A stretch of 64,000 nt of DNA from Streptococcus sciuri (lineage in GTDB: Bacteria > Bacillota > Bacilli > Lactobacillales > Streptococcaceae): positions 434,001 through 498,000 of the forward strand of contig NZ_JANUXX010000001.1 of NCBI RefSeq assembly GCF_024814375.1, given 5' to 3'. The stretch's first letter is position 1. The number at the start of each line of letters is the position of its first letter. Position numbers and translations under genes: made by a program. Below are positions 1 to 15,179 of the stretch, in pieces. The notes under the pieces were generated by a model. That model worked only from the letters and a program-made list of their open reading frames with translations, was not told the DNA's origin and did no database searches.

Positions 1-342
1 GAGAACATGCCGATGTCCAACTGTCATCTGACGTCCAGGCAAGGTTACGTCCAAACTCTCAGACTCTAATTTTTTAGCAATACATTCCATTTCAATTCGT
101 TTGGCCTGCTCCTCAAAAGACTGTGTCAACACATCACGCACTTCATTGACTTGCTTTCCGATAATAGGGCGCATCTCATGCGATAAATCTTTCAGCCCCT
201 TGAGAAGCTCTGTTAAAGAACCTTTTTTCCCTAAAATCTGGACACGAAGTTCTTGCAGTTCCTTTGCATTATCCTCACGCATTTCCTTGAGTTTTTTTTG
301 CGTTGATATCCGTAGTTCTTCTAATTGTTCTTGTAAATCCAT
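1..342 (-). CDS. pheS: Phenylalanyl-tRNA synthetase alpha subunit, N-terminal part (cut by window edge)
   Basis: The first 114 codons are visible, beginning [11 protein letters not shown] and running off the window start at GHRHVL. This is the N-terminal coiled-coil arm of the PheRS alpha subunit, which binds tRNA-Phe; the catalytic core lies outside the window. The conserved [12 protein letters not shown] stretch and the LPGR segment are typical of PheS. The start is the ATG at 342, preceded by a strong GGAGGAAA ribosome binding site. A T-box leader lies directly upstream, so expression should respond to uncharged tRNA-Phe. The gene is not among the listed long frames because it has no stop inside the window. 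Confidence 0.93.
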   Translation of the reverse strand, partial: MDLQEQLEELRISTQKKLKEMREDNAKELQELRVQILGKKGSLTELLKGLKDLSHEMRPIIGKQVNEVRDVLTQSFEEQAKRIEMECIAKKLESESLDVTLPGRQMTVGHRHVL

Positions 343-344
343 AT

Positions 345-578
345 TTCCTCCAATATCTTATAATAAAAGACAGACAATAAAAAAATGCCAATGCTCCCCA
401 TACGGAGCGTTGACACGCGGTACCATCCGTTTCCATCTGCTAAGCAGACCTTAATTGAGATCTTCTCATGAGTGAATTCACCTTGCTTTCTTTTAGCTAA
501 CTTCCAGTCACGGTTAGCATTCCCTGACAAAATGCCACAAGGCTACTAGTCCCATCGATCACTATTTAATTTTCACCT
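345..578 (-). promoter_or_regulatory. T-box riboswitch controlling pheS
   Basis: The minus-strand leader carries the hallmark T-box sequence TGGTACCGCG (about 415-425), followed by an intrinsic terminator (GCTCC-GTAT-GGAGC stem plus T run, about 381-411) just before the pheS ribosome binding site. An apical-loop-like GACTGGAAG lies upstream. In the specifier region (GGTGAATTCACTC) the triplet TTC at 474-476 fits a phenylalanine codon, matching the downstream gene. Known mechanism: uncharged tRNA-Phe stabilises the antiterminator. The codon assignment is my reading of the fold by eye. Confidence 0.9.
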
Positions 579-607
579 ATTTTACCAAAAACATCTCTTT
601 ATTTCAA
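579..607 (-). promoter_or_regulatory. pheS promoter
   Basis: A -35 TTGAAA (602-607), 17-nt spacer and -10 TAAAAT (579-584) on the minus strand sit between the endA stop and the T-box leader, so the transcript would contain the whole T-box. Confidence 0.7.
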
Positions 608-611
608 GTCT

Positions 612-1466
612 CTAGTCTATAAAAACCTCACCACTTGTATAATTGAAAGTTAAGCCAGACTGGACATTGGGAACAAAGACGTTAAACTCTAAACTGCCAT
701 CAGATGATTTAGCTTCTAAATGAGTTCCTGAAGCTAGGAGGTTATCTCCATCATAGATGAGGGTCACTCGATAGCGCACACGTTTGTTCTCATCAAGAGC
801 CTTACGAACGAGCGTCTCATAGTAGTTTTGACCTGTCGAGTGATTACTATTAGCCTGATTTGCCCAAGCGGCTTGTGTCGCAATGTTTTTGGGGTTGCTG
901 GTTGAAGCGTTGTAGCCTCTCAAACCACCAATCAAGGCATAACCCAGCAAATGTCCTCTGTCAACAGCATGGTTGTAGGCACCTTTTAAATGATAGAGCT
1001 GATGCCATCCTGCTGGCTTCCAAGAAGTCGAATCATTTTCTGTCTCTTTACGACTCCTATATTGACGTGTATTTTTTGTCAAAAGAGCATTCGCAACAGT
1101 TGGAACAGTTTGGTCTTGAACTATTTTCGTTTTATTATCAGCATAAGGAACACTAGAAACTTTAACATTAAGAGTCGTCTTGTTATCATTGATGATAAAA
1201 GCACCCGCTCCATTCCATTGGATTGTTCCTTTTAACTGACTTTTGACAGATGACGTAAGGACAGACTCAGATAGACTTTGACTAGGTGTTTTTCCTATGA
1301 CTTCTGTCTGTTCTTTACTCGTCTGTATCGCCTTTGCCTCAAGGTTTGTCGTCATTTGATAGATAGGATTATCTGACAAATGACCTAAAATCAGGGCAAA
1401 CATCCCTAAAAAGAGAACAGCTAGAGAGTAAGAAGTTCGTCGTCTTATTGTTTTTTTCTTCACCAT
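612..1466 (-). CDS. endA: DNA/RNA non-specific endonuclease EndA, membrane anchored
   Basis: A 284-aa protein with one N-terminal membrane segment (about residues 12-30) and a beta-beta-alpha metal nuclease domain. The DRGH motif at residues 169-172 supplies the general-base His172; Asn203, 31 residues later, matches the Mg-binding Asn of pneumococcal EndA. The family degrades one strand during DNA uptake, or extracellular DNA including neutrophil traps. I chose the ATG at 1466, preceded by AGGAAA, over the TTG at 1490 that would extend into epuA. The gene lies 1 nt after the epuA stop in a murA-epuA-endA operon, the same arrangement as in pneumococcus. Confidence 0.93.
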   Translation of the reverse strand: MVKKKTIRRRTSYSLAVLFLGMFALILGHLSDNPIYQMTTNLEAKAIQTSKEQTEVIGKTPSQSLSESVLTSSVKSQLKGTIQWNGAGAFIINDNKTTLNVKVSSVPYADNKTKIVQDQTVPTVANALLTKNTRQYRSRKETENDSTSWKPAGWHQLYHLKGAYNHAVDRGHLLGYALIGGLRGYNASTSNPKNIATQAAWANQANSNHSTGQNYYETLVRKALDENKRVRYRVTLIYDGDNLLASGTHLEAKSSDGSLEFNVFVPNVQSGLTFNYTSGEVFID

Positions 1467-1467
1467 A

Positions 1468-1656
1468 TCAGTTTCCTGTGAATTTTCCAATTAAGGTTTT
1501 CCATGTCTCCAACGAGAGGATAGCAAAGGGATTTTTCCCATCACCAATTATTCCATAGCCAATCACAAGACCCAATGCTAAAAAGAGTAAACAAAGAAGA
1601 GCAACCACCAACAGCAAACTAAATTGCTTAACAACATAACGCCAACCTGTATTCAT
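1468..1656 (-). CDS. epuA: EpuA small membrane protein (DNA-directed RNA polymerase subunit beta family, PF11772)
   Basis: A 62-aa protein with one strongly hydrophobic segment (about residues 12-36, [22 protein letters not shown]), a short conserved tail, and position between murA and endA. These identify the EpuA family, which databases label as RNA polymerase beta subunit although it has no polymerase domain. The ATG overlaps the murA TGA (TGATG), indicating translational coupling, with GAGGAAAA as ribosome binding site. Its function is unknown; a single-span accessory protein is all the sequence supports. Confidence 0.85.
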   Translation of the reverse strand: MNTGWRYVVKQFSLLLVVALLCLLFLALGLVIGYGIIGDGKNPFAILSLETWKTLIGKFTGN

Positions 1657-2930
1657 CAATTTTCCTCACTTACACGACGAATTGTAGCACCTAGAGCTTG
1701 CAATTTTTCATGAATCTTGTAATAGCCACGATCTAGGTGATTAAGTTTGCCAACAGTAGTTACACCATCAGCCACAAGCCCAACTAAAATCAAAGCTGCA
1801 CTCGATCGTAAATCCGTTGATATGACAGTTGCTCCTTGTAAATGTTTACCTCCATGGATAACCGCAGTATCACGCATGATTTCAGATTGTAAACCCATAC
1901 GACGCATTTCCTCCAAGTGTTGGAAACGATTCTCAAAAACTGTCTCAATCATTGTAGATTCTCCAGAAACAACTGACATCAGTGCTGTAAACTGCGCTTG
2001 CATATCCGTTGGAAACCCTGGATGAGGAAGTGTCTTAACAGTTACTGGTTTAAGTTTAGTGACATCAGACTTAACACGAATCCCCTCATTCTCCTCAGAT
2101 ACCTCGACACCCATTTCAATCAATTTTGAAATCAAGGGACGATTATGCTCCCAAATAGCATTTTTGATAAGAACATTGCCTGAGGTCATAGCAGCCGCTA
2201 CCATAAAGGTTCCTGCCTCTATACGATCCTGAACAACATCATGCTCAACTCCATGTAAACTATCTACTCCAACAATAGTCAGAGTCTCAGTTCCTGCTCC
2301 TTTAATCCTAGCTCCCATTTTATTGAGTAAAACAGCAAGATCAACAATTTCTGGCTCACGAGCAGCATTTTCAATAATCGTTGTACCTTCTGCAAGAGTA
2401 GCTGCCATCATAAGGTTTTGCGTCGCACCAACAGACGGAAAATCCATGTAGATGGTTGCACCTTTTAACTTATCTGCTGTCGCTGTAATATCTCCTCCTG
2501 TCTGTGTAATCACAGCACCAAGGGCTTCAAGTCCTTTTAAATGCAAATCAATTGGACGACTACCAATAGTACAGCCACCAGGCATTGAGACAACAGCATG
2601 CCCTTTTCGAGCAAGTAGAGGACCTAAGACAACAATAGAAGCACGCATTTTACTCACATATTCATAAGGAGCAACATCTAAAAGAATACCTGTTGCATCT
2701 ATAGTGACTTGGTTATGCGCTTCATCAAAGACAACATCAACATCTAAACCTCGCACCACATTATTCATTGTATAAACATCTGATAAAATAGGAACATTGG
2801 TCAAGATTGTCTTACCTTTTTCAGCTAATATAGTCGCTGCAAGCAAAGGCAAAACAGCATTTTTAGCCCCTTCAATAGTTACTTGACCTGACAATCGTGT
2901 ATTGCCACCTTCAATTATGATTTTATCCAT
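1656..2930 (-). CDS. murA: UDP-N-acetylglucosamine 1-carboxyvinyltransferase
   Basis: A 424-aa enzyme for the first committed step of peptidoglycan synthesis, transferring enolpyruvate from PEP to UDP-GlcNAc in the cytoplasm. Seen directly: the N-terminal [10 protein letters not shown] with the catalytic-loop lysine (Lys23), and [10 protein letters not shown] with the active-site cysteine (about Cys120) that fosfomycin alkylates. Streptococci carry two MurA paralogues; this is the one linked to epuA-endA. I chose the ATG at 2930 (MDKIIIEGG) because GGAGAA lies 6 nt upstream; an in-frame ATG at 2942 lacks a good site. Confidence 0.95.
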   Translation of the reverse strand: MDKIIIEGGNTRLSGQVTIEGAKNAVLPLLAATILAEKGKTILTNVPILSDVYTMNNVVRGLDVDVVFDEAHNQVTIDATGILLDVAPYEYVSKMRASIVVLGPLLARKGHAVVSMPGGCTIGSRPIDLHLKGLEALGAVITQTGGDITATADKLKGATIYMDFPSVGATQNLMMAATLAEGTTIIENAAREPEIVDLAVLLNKMGARIKGAGTETLTIVGVDSLHGVEHDVVQDRIEAGTFMVAAAMTSGNVLIKNAIWEHNRPLISKLIEMGVEVSEENEGIRVKSDVTKLKPVTVKTLPHPGFPTDMQAQFTALMSVVSGESTMIETVFENRFQHLEEMRRMGLQSEIMRDTAVIHGGKHLQGATVISTDLRSSAALILVGLVADGVTTVGKLNHLDRGYYKIHEKLQALGATIRRVSEEN

Positions 2931-2996
2931 GATATTCTCCATCTAAAATAGTATATTGATTATAACACAAACTTTTTACTTGATCATTTTTAACTT

Positions 2997-3230
2997 TTAT
3001 TGACCTAAAATAGCAGTCTGTATAATAGAGAGCACTTCCAACATAAAATGACTGACCATATAGCCCACAGCCATACTCACTAAAATCAAGAAAACACGCA
3101 ACTGTCCCACCTTGTCCTGAGGATTTTTGACAAGTTTAGACCAATCAAAAAGCATCACCAACAGGCGGTGCACCAACAAAATAAAAATCAAATGACTCAT
3201 CAGGGTCACAAGCGACAATATATATTCCAT
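2997..3230 (-). CDS. DUF1146 family membrane protein (YwzB-like)
   Basis: A 77-aa protein with two membrane segments (about residues 5-25 and 48-70) around a polar loop WSKLVKNPQDKVGQLRVF. This matches the DUF1146/YwzB family of unknown function, often near the ATP synthase or murA in Firmicutes. The start at 3230 (MEYILSLV) has no Shine-Dalgarno. An upstream TTG start would be in frame, but a consensus promoter overlaps that region and puts transcription initiation exactly on this ATG, so a leaderless mRNA is the better reading. Confidence 0.8.
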   Translation of the reverse strand: MEYILSLVTLMSHLIFILLVHRLLVMLFDWSKLVKNPQDKVGQLRVFLILVSMAVGYMVSHFMLEVLSIIQTAILGQ

Positions 3231-3236
3231 ACTGAT

Positions 3237-3265
3237 ATTATAGCATATTTTCCCCTCCTCACCAA
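3237..3265 (-). promoter_or_regulatory. Promoter of the DUF1146 gene, predicted leaderless
   Basis: Minus-strand -35 TTGGTG (3260-3265), 17-nt spacer, extended -10 TGC-TATAAT (hexamer 3237-3242). Six bases separate the -10 from the ATG at 3230, so the usual +1 falls on the A of the start codon. Confidence 0.65.
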
Positions 3266-3400
3266 ACTTCAAATAAAGGATTGTCTATTTTACGATAGCC
3301 TAGTAGAGCACTCCTTTTCGTACTTCTTTAAAAAATACCTAACAGACCTAGCAAGATGTGACATTTAACGTTATAATAGACATAGAAAGTTAGGTGACTT

Positions 3401-4621
3401 ATGTATCGAAAACAATTCTTTCTTCCCACTTTTCACAGACTCCGTTTTTTAATTTTTGAGAGTCTTAGAGAGCTATTCCCATTTGCTTTGATGTATGCGT
3501 GGATTCAAGTTTTTCAGCAACTCTTTCTTTTTGAAAATGCTTTTTTCCAAGAAACAACAGGATTTTTAAAGGACAATCAGATTGTTGCAGCGCTATCACT
3601 AGGATTAAGTACCCTCTCAGATATTCTGTTATCCTTTTTAATGAGCTACTTTGTAGCAACTTTTATTCGTCGTAGTTTAGATAATAATATCATTGATTGG
3701 CAATTTCCATCTTTGATTGGCTTTTTGACCACTTGGCTATTATTTACAACGGAAACCAATGGGCGTATTTATTATAATGACCAACCTTTTTGGCTACTTT
3801 TAGTTTTATTTGGATTAGTAATTGTCTTTGTTATCAAACATATGAGAGCTCGCTTTACTTACGCCAATAGTTTATTCGGAATTCTTTTACTTTATGGTGC
3901 TTACACTTTCAATCAAGCAGCTCAAAAATATCCTTATCTAAATCTTAATTTTCTACTACAGACCATTTTTGAGAATCTCTTAGGAAATGGCTCTAATCAT
4001 CTACTAGGTGTACTCTCATGGTCACTTCTTGCTGTCATCATGATGGTTTTTGGTTTTACTCCACCTTATATGCTCCAGACAGCCGACATTGATGTAACTG
4101 TAGCCAGTGAAAATCTCACTGCAGCTCTAAACAATACTGTCATAACAATACCACATCTCTTTACCATCTACACTTTGCAAGATAGTTTTGCTCTGTTTGG
4201 AGGTGTCGGGCTACTTTTAGCGCTGATGATTAGTATCCTTGAAAAAAGCCGTAAGCTTAATAACAAACGTTACTATCGTATTGCTCTATTGTCAGCTATT
4301 CCTCTTCTTTTTGACCAGCAACTTCCACTTTTTCTTGGCTTACCCATTCTCTTTCAGCCAATTTTATTAATCCCTATGATGTTATCAACTATATTGTCTG
4401 AGTTACTTGGTGCTCTGGCACTTTCTACACATTTCCTTGAACCTGCTATCTATGCAACACCACTTGGAACACCAAGTATTCTCTTTGGTTTTCTTGCTTC
4501 TAATGGAGATTGGCGCTATCTGCTATTTACCGTAGTGATTTTAGTCATTTCTATTTTTATTTATCGTCCCTTTGTCACACTCGCTTTTAGAAAGGAAAAG
4601 ACATATGATGAAATGGTTTAA
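3401..4621 (+). CDS. Orphan PTS EIIC-like integral membrane protein
   Basis: A 406-aa polytopic protein. Its C-terminal half resembles lactose/cellobiose-type EIIC permeases: a GLPILFQPILLIPMML stretch, the TPLGTPSILFGFLASNGDWR segment and a final IYRPF. In genuine EIIC proteins the first of these follows NxEP-x-x-FG with an essential glutamate; here the corresponding segment reads DQQLPLFLGLP, with Leu308 in the glutamate position. No EIIA or EIIB gene is nearby. A non-phosphotransfer transporter or sensor role is therefore likelier (inference). The start follows TTAGGTGA, with a TATAAT -10 at about 3373-3378. It overlaps the hydrolase gene by 17 nt. Confidence 0.75.
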   Translation: MYRKQFFLPTFHRLRFLIFESLRELFPFALMYAWIQVFQQLFLFENAFFQETTGFLKDNQIVAALSLGLSTLSDILLSFLMSYFVATFIRRSLDNNIIDWQFPSLIGFLTTWLLFTTETNGRIYYNDQPFWLLLVLFGLVIVFVIKHMRARFTYANSLFGILLLYGAYTFNQAAQKYPYLNLNFLLQTIFENLLGNGSNHLLGVLSWSLLAVIMMVFGFTPPYMLQTADIDVTVASENLTAALNNTVITIPHLFTIYTLQDSFALFGGVGLLLALMISILEKSRKLNNKRYYRIALLSAIPLLFDQQLPLFLGLPILFQPILLIPMMLSTILSELLGALALSTHFLEPAIYATPLGTPSILFGFLASNGDWRYLLFTVVILVISIFIYRPFVTLAFRKEKTYDEMV

Positions 4622-5450
4622 ACGCTTCGTTGTCCTACTCCTTTTTTCTCTTCCAACAGCTATGGCAGTTTTTGGAAGACACTATATCAACAACTTGACA
4701 ACAACACAATACCGTATCAATAATTCTAAAATGAACCCAACTATTTTAGTTCCAGGGTCTAGCGCTGGTCAAGAACGGTTTAATACACTTCTCGAACAAC
4801 TCAATAAAATGGGAGAAAAGCATAGTGTTTTAAAACTTACAGTCAAAACTAGTGGCAAAATCGTCTATACAGGAAAACTAGATACCAATGACCGCAAACC
4901 TTATATTGTCATAGCCTTTGAAAATAACCAAGATGGCTACAAGAATATCAAAAAGCAAGCCACATGGCTCAACGAAGCCATGTTAGCTCTACAAAAACGC
5001 TATAAATTTAAACGTTTCAATGCTATCGGGCATTCTAACGGTGGCTTAAACTGGACCATTTTCCTAGAGCAATATATTGAATCTGATGACTTTGAAATAA
5101 AAACACTTATAACCATCGGCACGCCCTACAACTTTGAGGAAAGCAATCTCTCTAATCGTACGCAAATGTTAAAAGATTTGATTGCCCAAAAAGAAAATAT
5201 CCCTAGTGAACTCTCCGTCTATAATCTAGCTGGCACAAACACTTACGATGCAGATAAGATTGTTCCTCTTGCCAGTGTTGAGGCTGGAAAATACATCTAT
5301 CAAAAAATCGTCAAACACTATACTCAGGTGACTGTGACAGGTGATGATGCTAGTCATTCCGATCTTCCAAGTAATCCTGAGGTCATCAGATATATAGCTG
5401 AAAAAATTGTCTACAAAGATAAAAAAGAAAAAGAAGGTGCTAAGCTTTAG
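4605..5450 (+). CDS. Alpha/beta hydrolase, DUF915 family, exported or membrane anchored
   Basis: A 281-aa protein with an N-terminal signal/anchor (VVLLLFSLPTAMAVFG, residues 6-21) and an alpha/beta hydrolase core. The nucleophile elbow is GHSNGG in AIGHSNGGLNWT, the oxyanion region is LVPGSSAGQERF, and DASHSDLP near the C-terminus supplies the likely catalytic His. DUF915 proteins are lipase/esterase-like with unknown substrates. The start is the ATG at 4605 after AAAGGA, inside the end of the EIIC-like gene. The overlap implies co-translation and a shared role. Confidence 0.85.
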   Translation: MMKWFKRFVVLLLFSLPTAMAVFGRHYINNLTTTQYRINNSKMNPTILVPGSSAGQERFNTLLEQLNKMGEKHSVLKLTVKTSGKIVYTGKLDTNDRKPYIVIAFENNQDGYKNIKKQATWLNEAMLALQKRYKFKRFNAIGHSNGGLNWTIFLEQYIESDDFEIKTLITIGTPYNFEESNLSNRTQMLKDLIAQKENIPSELSVYNLAGTNTYDADKIVPLASVEAGKYIYQKIVKHYTQVTVTGDDASHSDLPSNPEVIRYIAEKIVYKDKKEKEGAKL

Positions 5451-5461
5451 TCTCTCTAAAC

Positions 5462-5494
5462 AAAAAACAGTTGATACATATCAACTGTTTTTTA
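5462..5494. terminator. Bidirectional terminator between the hydrolase gene and atpC
   Basis: ACAGTTGATA-CATA-TCAACTGT stem flanked by A and T runs on both sides; it can serve the plus-strand hydrolase gene and the minus-strand atp operon. Confidence 0.85.
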
Positions 5495-5911
5495 ATGTTT
5501 ATTTCCAACATTGATACGATTAAGCGCACGTCTAAGAGCAACTTGAGCACGCTGAACTTCATCAGCCTTATGCTCTTGTTGAGCAACTTCGATAGCGCGT
5601 TCAGCACGTAATTTTGCACGCTCTGCACGACTTACATCAATATCACGTTCACGCTCAGCAGAATCTGCCACAATCGTTACAACGTTGTCTTTAATCTCAA
5701 TGATGCCACCATTGACTGCAATCCAATCTACATGATTATCATCATCTACACGACGTACTTTTAACTCGTTGACCTTTAGAGGAGCAATGAGATTAATATG
5801 TTCTGGTAAAATCCCAATTTCTCCTTCTTTTGTCACTGCATGAATAAAAGTTGCATGGTGATCGTATTTCAGACCATCAGGTGTTACTACTTGAACAGTC
5901 ATTTCTGCCAT
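5492..5911 (-). CDS. atpC: ATP synthase epsilon subunit
   Basis: A 139-aa F1 epsilon subunit: an N-terminal beta sandwich ([28 protein letters not shown]) and a C-terminal helical hairpin rich in Glu, Arg and Ala (residues about 90-135) that can inhibit ATP hydrolysis. Last gene of the atp operon, 12 nt after atpD. Two adjacent ATGs are possible (5914 and 5911); the second is better spaced from GAGGTG, so MAEMTVQ is preferred. Confidence 0.95.
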   Translation of the reverse strand: MAEMTVQVVTPDGLKYDHHATFIHAVTKEGEIGILPEHINLIAPLKVNELKVRRVDDDNHVDWIAVNGGIIEIKDNVVTIVADSAERERDIDVSRAERAKLRAERAIEVAQQEHKADEVQRAQVALRRALNRINVGNKH

Positions 5912-5923
5912 CATATCACCTCA

Positions 5924-7330
<1,407 letters not shown>

Positions 7331-7430
7331 TTATTTCTCCTTTTCAACTAAGATACAAATTTTATCACTCTTTTGCTAATTCGTAAAAGAGAGCATTTTT
7401 ATAAAATTGTAGACAAAAGAATGTTCAAGA

Positions 7431-8309
7431 TTACTCAAGCGCATTCGCTCCCGCTACAATCTCAGTAATTTCTTGCGTAATAGCAGCCTGACGAGCACGG
7501 TTATACTGGATAGTCAAATCGTTGATGACATTTTTAGCATTATCTGTAGCTGTCTGCATAGCCGTCATCCCTGCAGCATGTTCTGCTGTTTTCGCATCAA
7601 CAATCGCTCCATAAATCAGACTTTCTGTATATTGAGGCAACAATTGTTCCAATATAGCTTCACGATCTGGCTCTAATTCAAAACCAGAAACACCATCTTC
7701 GCTAGCTTCTTGTGCATCAAGATCCGCAATTGGAAGCATTTGTTGCACACGAACTTGACTAGTCAAACTATTGACATGGTGATTGTAGCAGACATAAAGC
7801 TCATCATATAATTCATTTTTGTACATCTCAACAGACTTGGAAATAATCTTTCCAACTTGCTCAAAACTTGGCTGATCTTCTAAACCACGCAATTCAAATG
7901 CTACATTTAAACCACGTGCTCTAAAGAAATCAGAGCCAATGCCACCAATAGAAATAATAGCATAATCATCTTTTTCAACATGATACTCTGCAATCAAATC
8001 CATCATCGCTTTTAAAATCTTTGAATTATAGCCACCGACTAATCCTTTATCTGATGTGATAACAATATAGCCTGTTTTTTTAACAGGACGTGACACCAAC
8101 ATGGGATTATCAGAACCTGTTGTTAACTCAGATTTCAAAAGATCTGTAGTAATCTGACGGATTTTTGAAGCATAGACTTGAAAATCACGTGCGGACTGTT
8201 CAGACTTAACAAGCTTTGCAGAGGATACCATCTGCATGGCACTTGTAATTTTACTCGTTTTTTCAGTTGAGGTAATACGCTCTTTGATTTCACTAAGAGA
8301 GCCTGCCAT
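7431..8309 (-). CDS. atpG: ATP synthase gamma subunit
   Basis: A 292-aa rotor shaft subunit: N-terminal coiled coil ([30 protein letters not shown]), a central Rossmann-like domain ([13 protein letters not shown]) and the C-terminal helix ending [21 protein letters not shown]. It couples Fo rotation to the catalytic sites. It lies 11 nt downstream of atpA. Confidence 0.97.
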   Translation of the reverse strand: MAGSLSEIKERITSTEKTSKITSAMQMVSSAKLVKSEQSARDFQVYASKIRQITTDLLKSELTTGSDNPMLVSRPVKKTGYIVITSDKGLVGGYNSKILKAMMDLIAEYHVEKDDYAIISIGGIGSDFFRARGLNVAFELRGLEDQPSFEQVGKIISKSVEMYKNELYDELYVCYNHHVNSLTSQVRVQQMLPIADLDAQEASEDGVSGFELEPDREAILEQLLPQYTESLIYGAIVDAKTAEHAAGMTAMQTATDNAKNVINDLTIQYNRARQAAITQEITEIVAGANALE

Positions 8310-8320
8310 ATTATACCCTC

Positions 8321-10381
<2,061 letters not shown>

Positions 10382-10382
<1 letters not shown>

Positions 10383-10879
10383 TAAGCATCTCCTAATTGT
10401 TTGAGATAATTATCAATCAAATCACTCTGAGCTTTTTGATCTAACTGTGCTGTCATCACTTTTTCAGCAAGCAAAATGGTAAGATCAGCGACATCTTCCT
10501 TAACACTTGTAAGTGCTTCTGTCTTGCTTTGTTCAATATCTTGCTTAGCCTTATCTTTAAGACGACTAGCTTCTGTACGAGCTTCTGCGATTATTTGATT
10601 ACTTTTTGTATTACCAATTTCTTTGGCTGTTTCGATGATTTGACTAGCTTCTCCTTTAGCGTTAGCTAGTTCTACTTGACGCTTAGTTGCTAAGCCTTCT
10701 GCTTCCTTACGTGCTGTTTCTGCTGCTTCAATATCCGTTGCAATCTTATTAGCACGTTGTTCAAAAATACCCGTGAGTTTATCCCAAGCAAACAATCGAA
10801 TCAAAACAAGTAAAAGAATCACAGAACCTGTAGTGATAATAATATTACCAAGCGTTGTACTATTGATTAGTATTGACAT
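10382..10879 (-). CDS. atpF: ATP synthase b subunit
   Basis: A 165-aa peripheral stalk protein: one N-terminal membrane span (about residues 10-32, IIITTGSVILLLVLIRLFAW) and a long charged alpha-helical region rich in Ala, Glu and Lys that dimerises. The start is the ATG at 10879 (MSILINSTT), directly preceded by AGAGGAAA. A longer in-frame extension to 10915 would run into the 3' end of atpB and is not needed. Confidence 0.95.
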
Positions 10880-10898
10880 ATTTTTCCTCTTCCATAAC

Positions 10899-11612
10899 TT
10901 ATTCACCTTCACCATTAACTTTGTTACCGATGTAGCTTGAACTCAAAATGATAAAGACATAAGCTTGAATAAAGCCGATAAAAATCGAAAAAGCGACCCA
11001 AACCATATTAAGTAAAAAAGCAACAGGACCAGTAAAAATAGATAAGTGAGCGAGTTGTAAGATCAGCGAGGTTACCACAGCACCAGAGTAAATATTACCA
11101 AATAGACGTAGAGCAAGAGAAGCAAGATTGGTCACTTCTTCTAAAAGGTTCATCGGTAACATGGCTGGATAAGGTGTTAAAAAACCCTTGAGATAACCTG
11201 AGACTCCTTTTTTGCGAATACCTTCAACATGACAAATAAGGGAAATAAGTAGTGAAAGAGTAAAGGTAACACCAAAATTTTCCGTCTCACCCATCCACAA
11301 ATTATAACCATTAACTTCTAATTTTGTTAGAAGTCCCAAGTTATTTGCCACAAAAACAAAGGTAAAGATGACAAACATCAAAAGACTGTAGTTTTTCGTA
11401 TAGTCCCCTAGATTCTGTGAAATGGTATCATTAACCAATTCGTAGAGAAATTCTAACACATTTTGCTTGCCTTTTGGCTTTAGAGTCATCTTGCAACTGG
11501 CCCAAAAGACCAAGAAAAAAATAATCGTAACCGTCAAGAGAGACATAGCAAGGATGGTCAAATCAAACTCAATGCCTAAAAAAGATACGGTTGGATTAAC
11601 AGTTGTTTCCAA
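10899..11612 (-). CDS. atpB: ATP synthase a subunit
   Basis: A 237-aa integral membrane proton channel subunit with about five to six hydrophobic spans. The [16 protein letters not shown] segment carries the essential arginine of the half-channels, and the last helix has the conserved [16 protein letters not shown]. It lies between atpE and atpF. Confidence 0.96.
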   Translation of the reverse strand: METTVNPTVSFLGIEFDLTILAMSLLTVTIIFFLVFWASCKMTLKPKGKQNVLEFLYELVNDTISQNLGDYTKNYSLLMFVIFTFVFVANNLGLLTKLEVNGYNLWMGETENFGVTFTLSLLISLICHVEGIRKKGVSGYLKGFLTPYPAMLPMNLLEEVTNLASLALRLFGNIYSGAVVTSLILQLAHLSIFTGPVAFLLNMVWVAFSIFIGFIQAYVFIILSSSYIGNKVNGEGE

Positions 11613-11643
11613 TCCTCATCCCTCCTTCCTTCTAATACTACGG

Positions 11644-11844
11644 CTATTTTACCAAGAATGTAAAGGCAAAGAGAACGAAGAAAGTTCCTTCAATAAAGGC
11701 AACACCTGTAAACATCAATGTTTGCAATTTACTAAACATTTCCGGTTGGCGTGCTGCAGATTTGGCGATATTGGCTACTAAGATACCTTCACCGATAGAC
11801 ACACCCATCACGGCAAAACCAAGTGCTAAAATAGCTAAATTCAT
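11644..11844 (-). CDS. atpE: ATP synthase c subunit
   Basis: A 66-aa hairpin of two membrane helices with the polar loop ARQPE (residues 31-35) and the proton-carrying Glu52 in helix 2. It forms the Fo rotor ring. It is the first gene of the operon, as usual in streptococci (no atpI). AAGGAGAATTCTATT precedes the ATG. Confidence 0.97.
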   Translation of the reverse strand: MNLAILALGFAVMGVSIGEGILVANIAKSAARQPEMFSKLQTLMFTGVAFIEGTFFVLFAFTFLVK

Positions 11845-11880
11845 AATAGAATTCTCCTTTTTTATAAATTTACCCTTTCT

Positions 11881-11909
11881 ATTTTAGACCTATTTGGGAT
11901 TAATGTCAA
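11881..11909 (-). promoter_or_regulatory. atp operon promoter
   Basis: Minus-strand -35 TTGACA (11904-11909), 17-nt spacer, -10 TAAAAT (11881-11886): a near-consensus sigma-A promoter about 37 nt ahead of the atpE start codon. Confidence 0.85.
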
Positions 11910-12035
11910 TGAAATGGGAGGTTTTTGATGACATTTTCAGTAAATAACTCATCTTTTTTCACTATTAATGGACATTATTGCCAAATGTGACTAGATTTTA
12001 TCCGCTTTTTACGCTACAGCATTTTTAAAAATACC

Positions 12036-12070
12036 AAAAATAGACAGCATTATGACTAATGCTGTCTATT
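12036..12070 (-). terminator. Terminator downstream of dgkB
   Basis: AATAGACAGCAT-loop-ATGCTGTCTATT stem followed on the minus strand by TTTTTGG, just after the dgkB stop. Confidence 0.85.
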
Positions 12071-12076
12071 GCCTTT

Positions 12077-13090
12077 TTAAGACTGTTTTTCCAAATCTTC
12101 TACCTCATTTGCGAATTTTTGGGCGATAGCTTCCATTGCCAAATCCTCTGTATCAAGGAGCAGGGCATCATCTGAAATCTCATCAGTATCAGCAAAAAAG
12201 GAAATATGATTTTTCAGATTAATCAGTGTAATAGGAGCATCACCACCATACTCACCATCCAAATTAATCATCATGCGTTTGTCAGACTGTGGCTCAATAA
12301 TAATCTTGCTTGTTTTGATATACTCAATACGCTTATCATAAATGTGTTTTCCCGAAAGAAGTAACCTAATTAAACTTAGTAGATGGAGAAGATTCGCAGT
12401 TTTGACAATAATCAGGGTAAACAAACCATCATCCAACTTAGCATCCGGAGCAATCTGTTCAAATCCTCCAACGGAGTTTGTAATAGCTGCAAAAATCATT
12501 GACGTTTCACCCTCAAAGATACCTTCATCGTGAGTAATTTTGACAGGGACTTTACTCACTTGCGGAAGAAGCTCCGCACCTTTAGCTAGATAAGCAAGGT
12601 AGCCAAAAGTCGTTTTTAGGTGACTCGGCACACTATAGGTCAGCTCTGTCAGCGTCCCTGCTGCAGCAATATTGATAAAATAAGTATCATCACGAGCATG
12701 ACCAATATCCATCTTAACAATCTGTTTTTTTCCAATAACTTTGGCGGCGGCAACAGGATTTCCTCGAGGAATTTTTAAAGCTCTTGCAAAATCATTAGTC
12801 GTGCCTGTCGGAATAATTGCTACTTTAGGACGTTTTTTGAGAGGAGCGATGCCATTTACCACCTCGTTGATTGTTCCATCTCCTCCGGCTGCAATGACCA
12901 AATCAAAACCAGCCTTTGCAGAACGTTCAGCTTCATTACGAGCTGAGTTTTTCTCTGGTGTAGTCTGAAAAGCTGAGCTTTCATAACCAAATCCTTCTAG
13001 GATATTCAAAACTTCACCGACATAGCGTTTCATCAACTCTTGACCAGAGGTCGGATTGTAAATCAAACGTGCTTTTAATTGTTTACGCAT
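12077..13090 (-). CDS. dgkB: Diacylglycerol kinase family lipid kinase (DgkB/YerQ-like)
   Basis: A 337-aa soluble lipid kinase. The N-terminal catalytic domain shows RLIYNPTSGQ, the nucleotide-binding AAGGDGTINEVVNG and IPTGTTNDFARAL; the C-terminal beta-sandwich domain carries DGLFTLIIV and the metal-site-like LDGEYGGDAP. The family phosphorylates diacylglycerol to phosphatidic acid, recycling lipid from lipoteichoic acid synthesis. It is 29 nt after ligA and probably co-transcribed. The substrate is inferred from family membership. Confidence 0.9.
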   Translation of the reverse strand: MRKQLKARLIYNPTSGQELMKRYVGEVLNILEGFGYESSAFQTTPEKNSARNEAERSAKAGFDLVIAAGGDGTINEVVNGIAPLKKRPKVAIIPTGTTNDFARALKIPRGNPVAAAKVIGKKQIVKMDIGHARDDTYFINIAAAGTLTELTYSVPSHLKTTFGYLAYLAKGAELLPQVSKVPVKITHDEGIFEGETSMIFAAITNSVGGFEQIAPDAKLDDGLFTLIIVKTANLLHLLSLIRLLLSGKHIYDKRIEYIKTSKIIIEPQSDKRMMINLDGEYGGDAPITLINLKNHISFFADTDEISDDALLLDTEDLAMEAIAQKFANEVEDLEKQS

Positions 13091-13119
13091 AGCACCACTC
13101 TCTTCTTTCTAAATAAGGT

Positions 13120-15093
<1,974 letters not shown>

Positions 15094-15147
15094 CAAAAGT
15101 GCCATTTTATGTAAGATTTTAACTCATTTTCTATCTTCCTAAATTAT

Positions 15148-15176
15148 AAATAAAGAGCGATAACTCGCTCTTTATA
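15148..15176 (-). terminator. Terminator downstream of queT
   Basis: Stem TAAAGAGCGA-GT-TATCGCTCTTTA on the minus strand with a downstream T-rich stretch, directly after the queT stop. Confidence 0.85.
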
Positions 15177-15179
15177 CCT

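Noticed and set aside
321-530. 69-codon frame on the minus strand upstream of pheS
   Set aside because: It lies wholly inside the T-box leader, whose conserved TGGTACCGCG and terminator explain the sequence.
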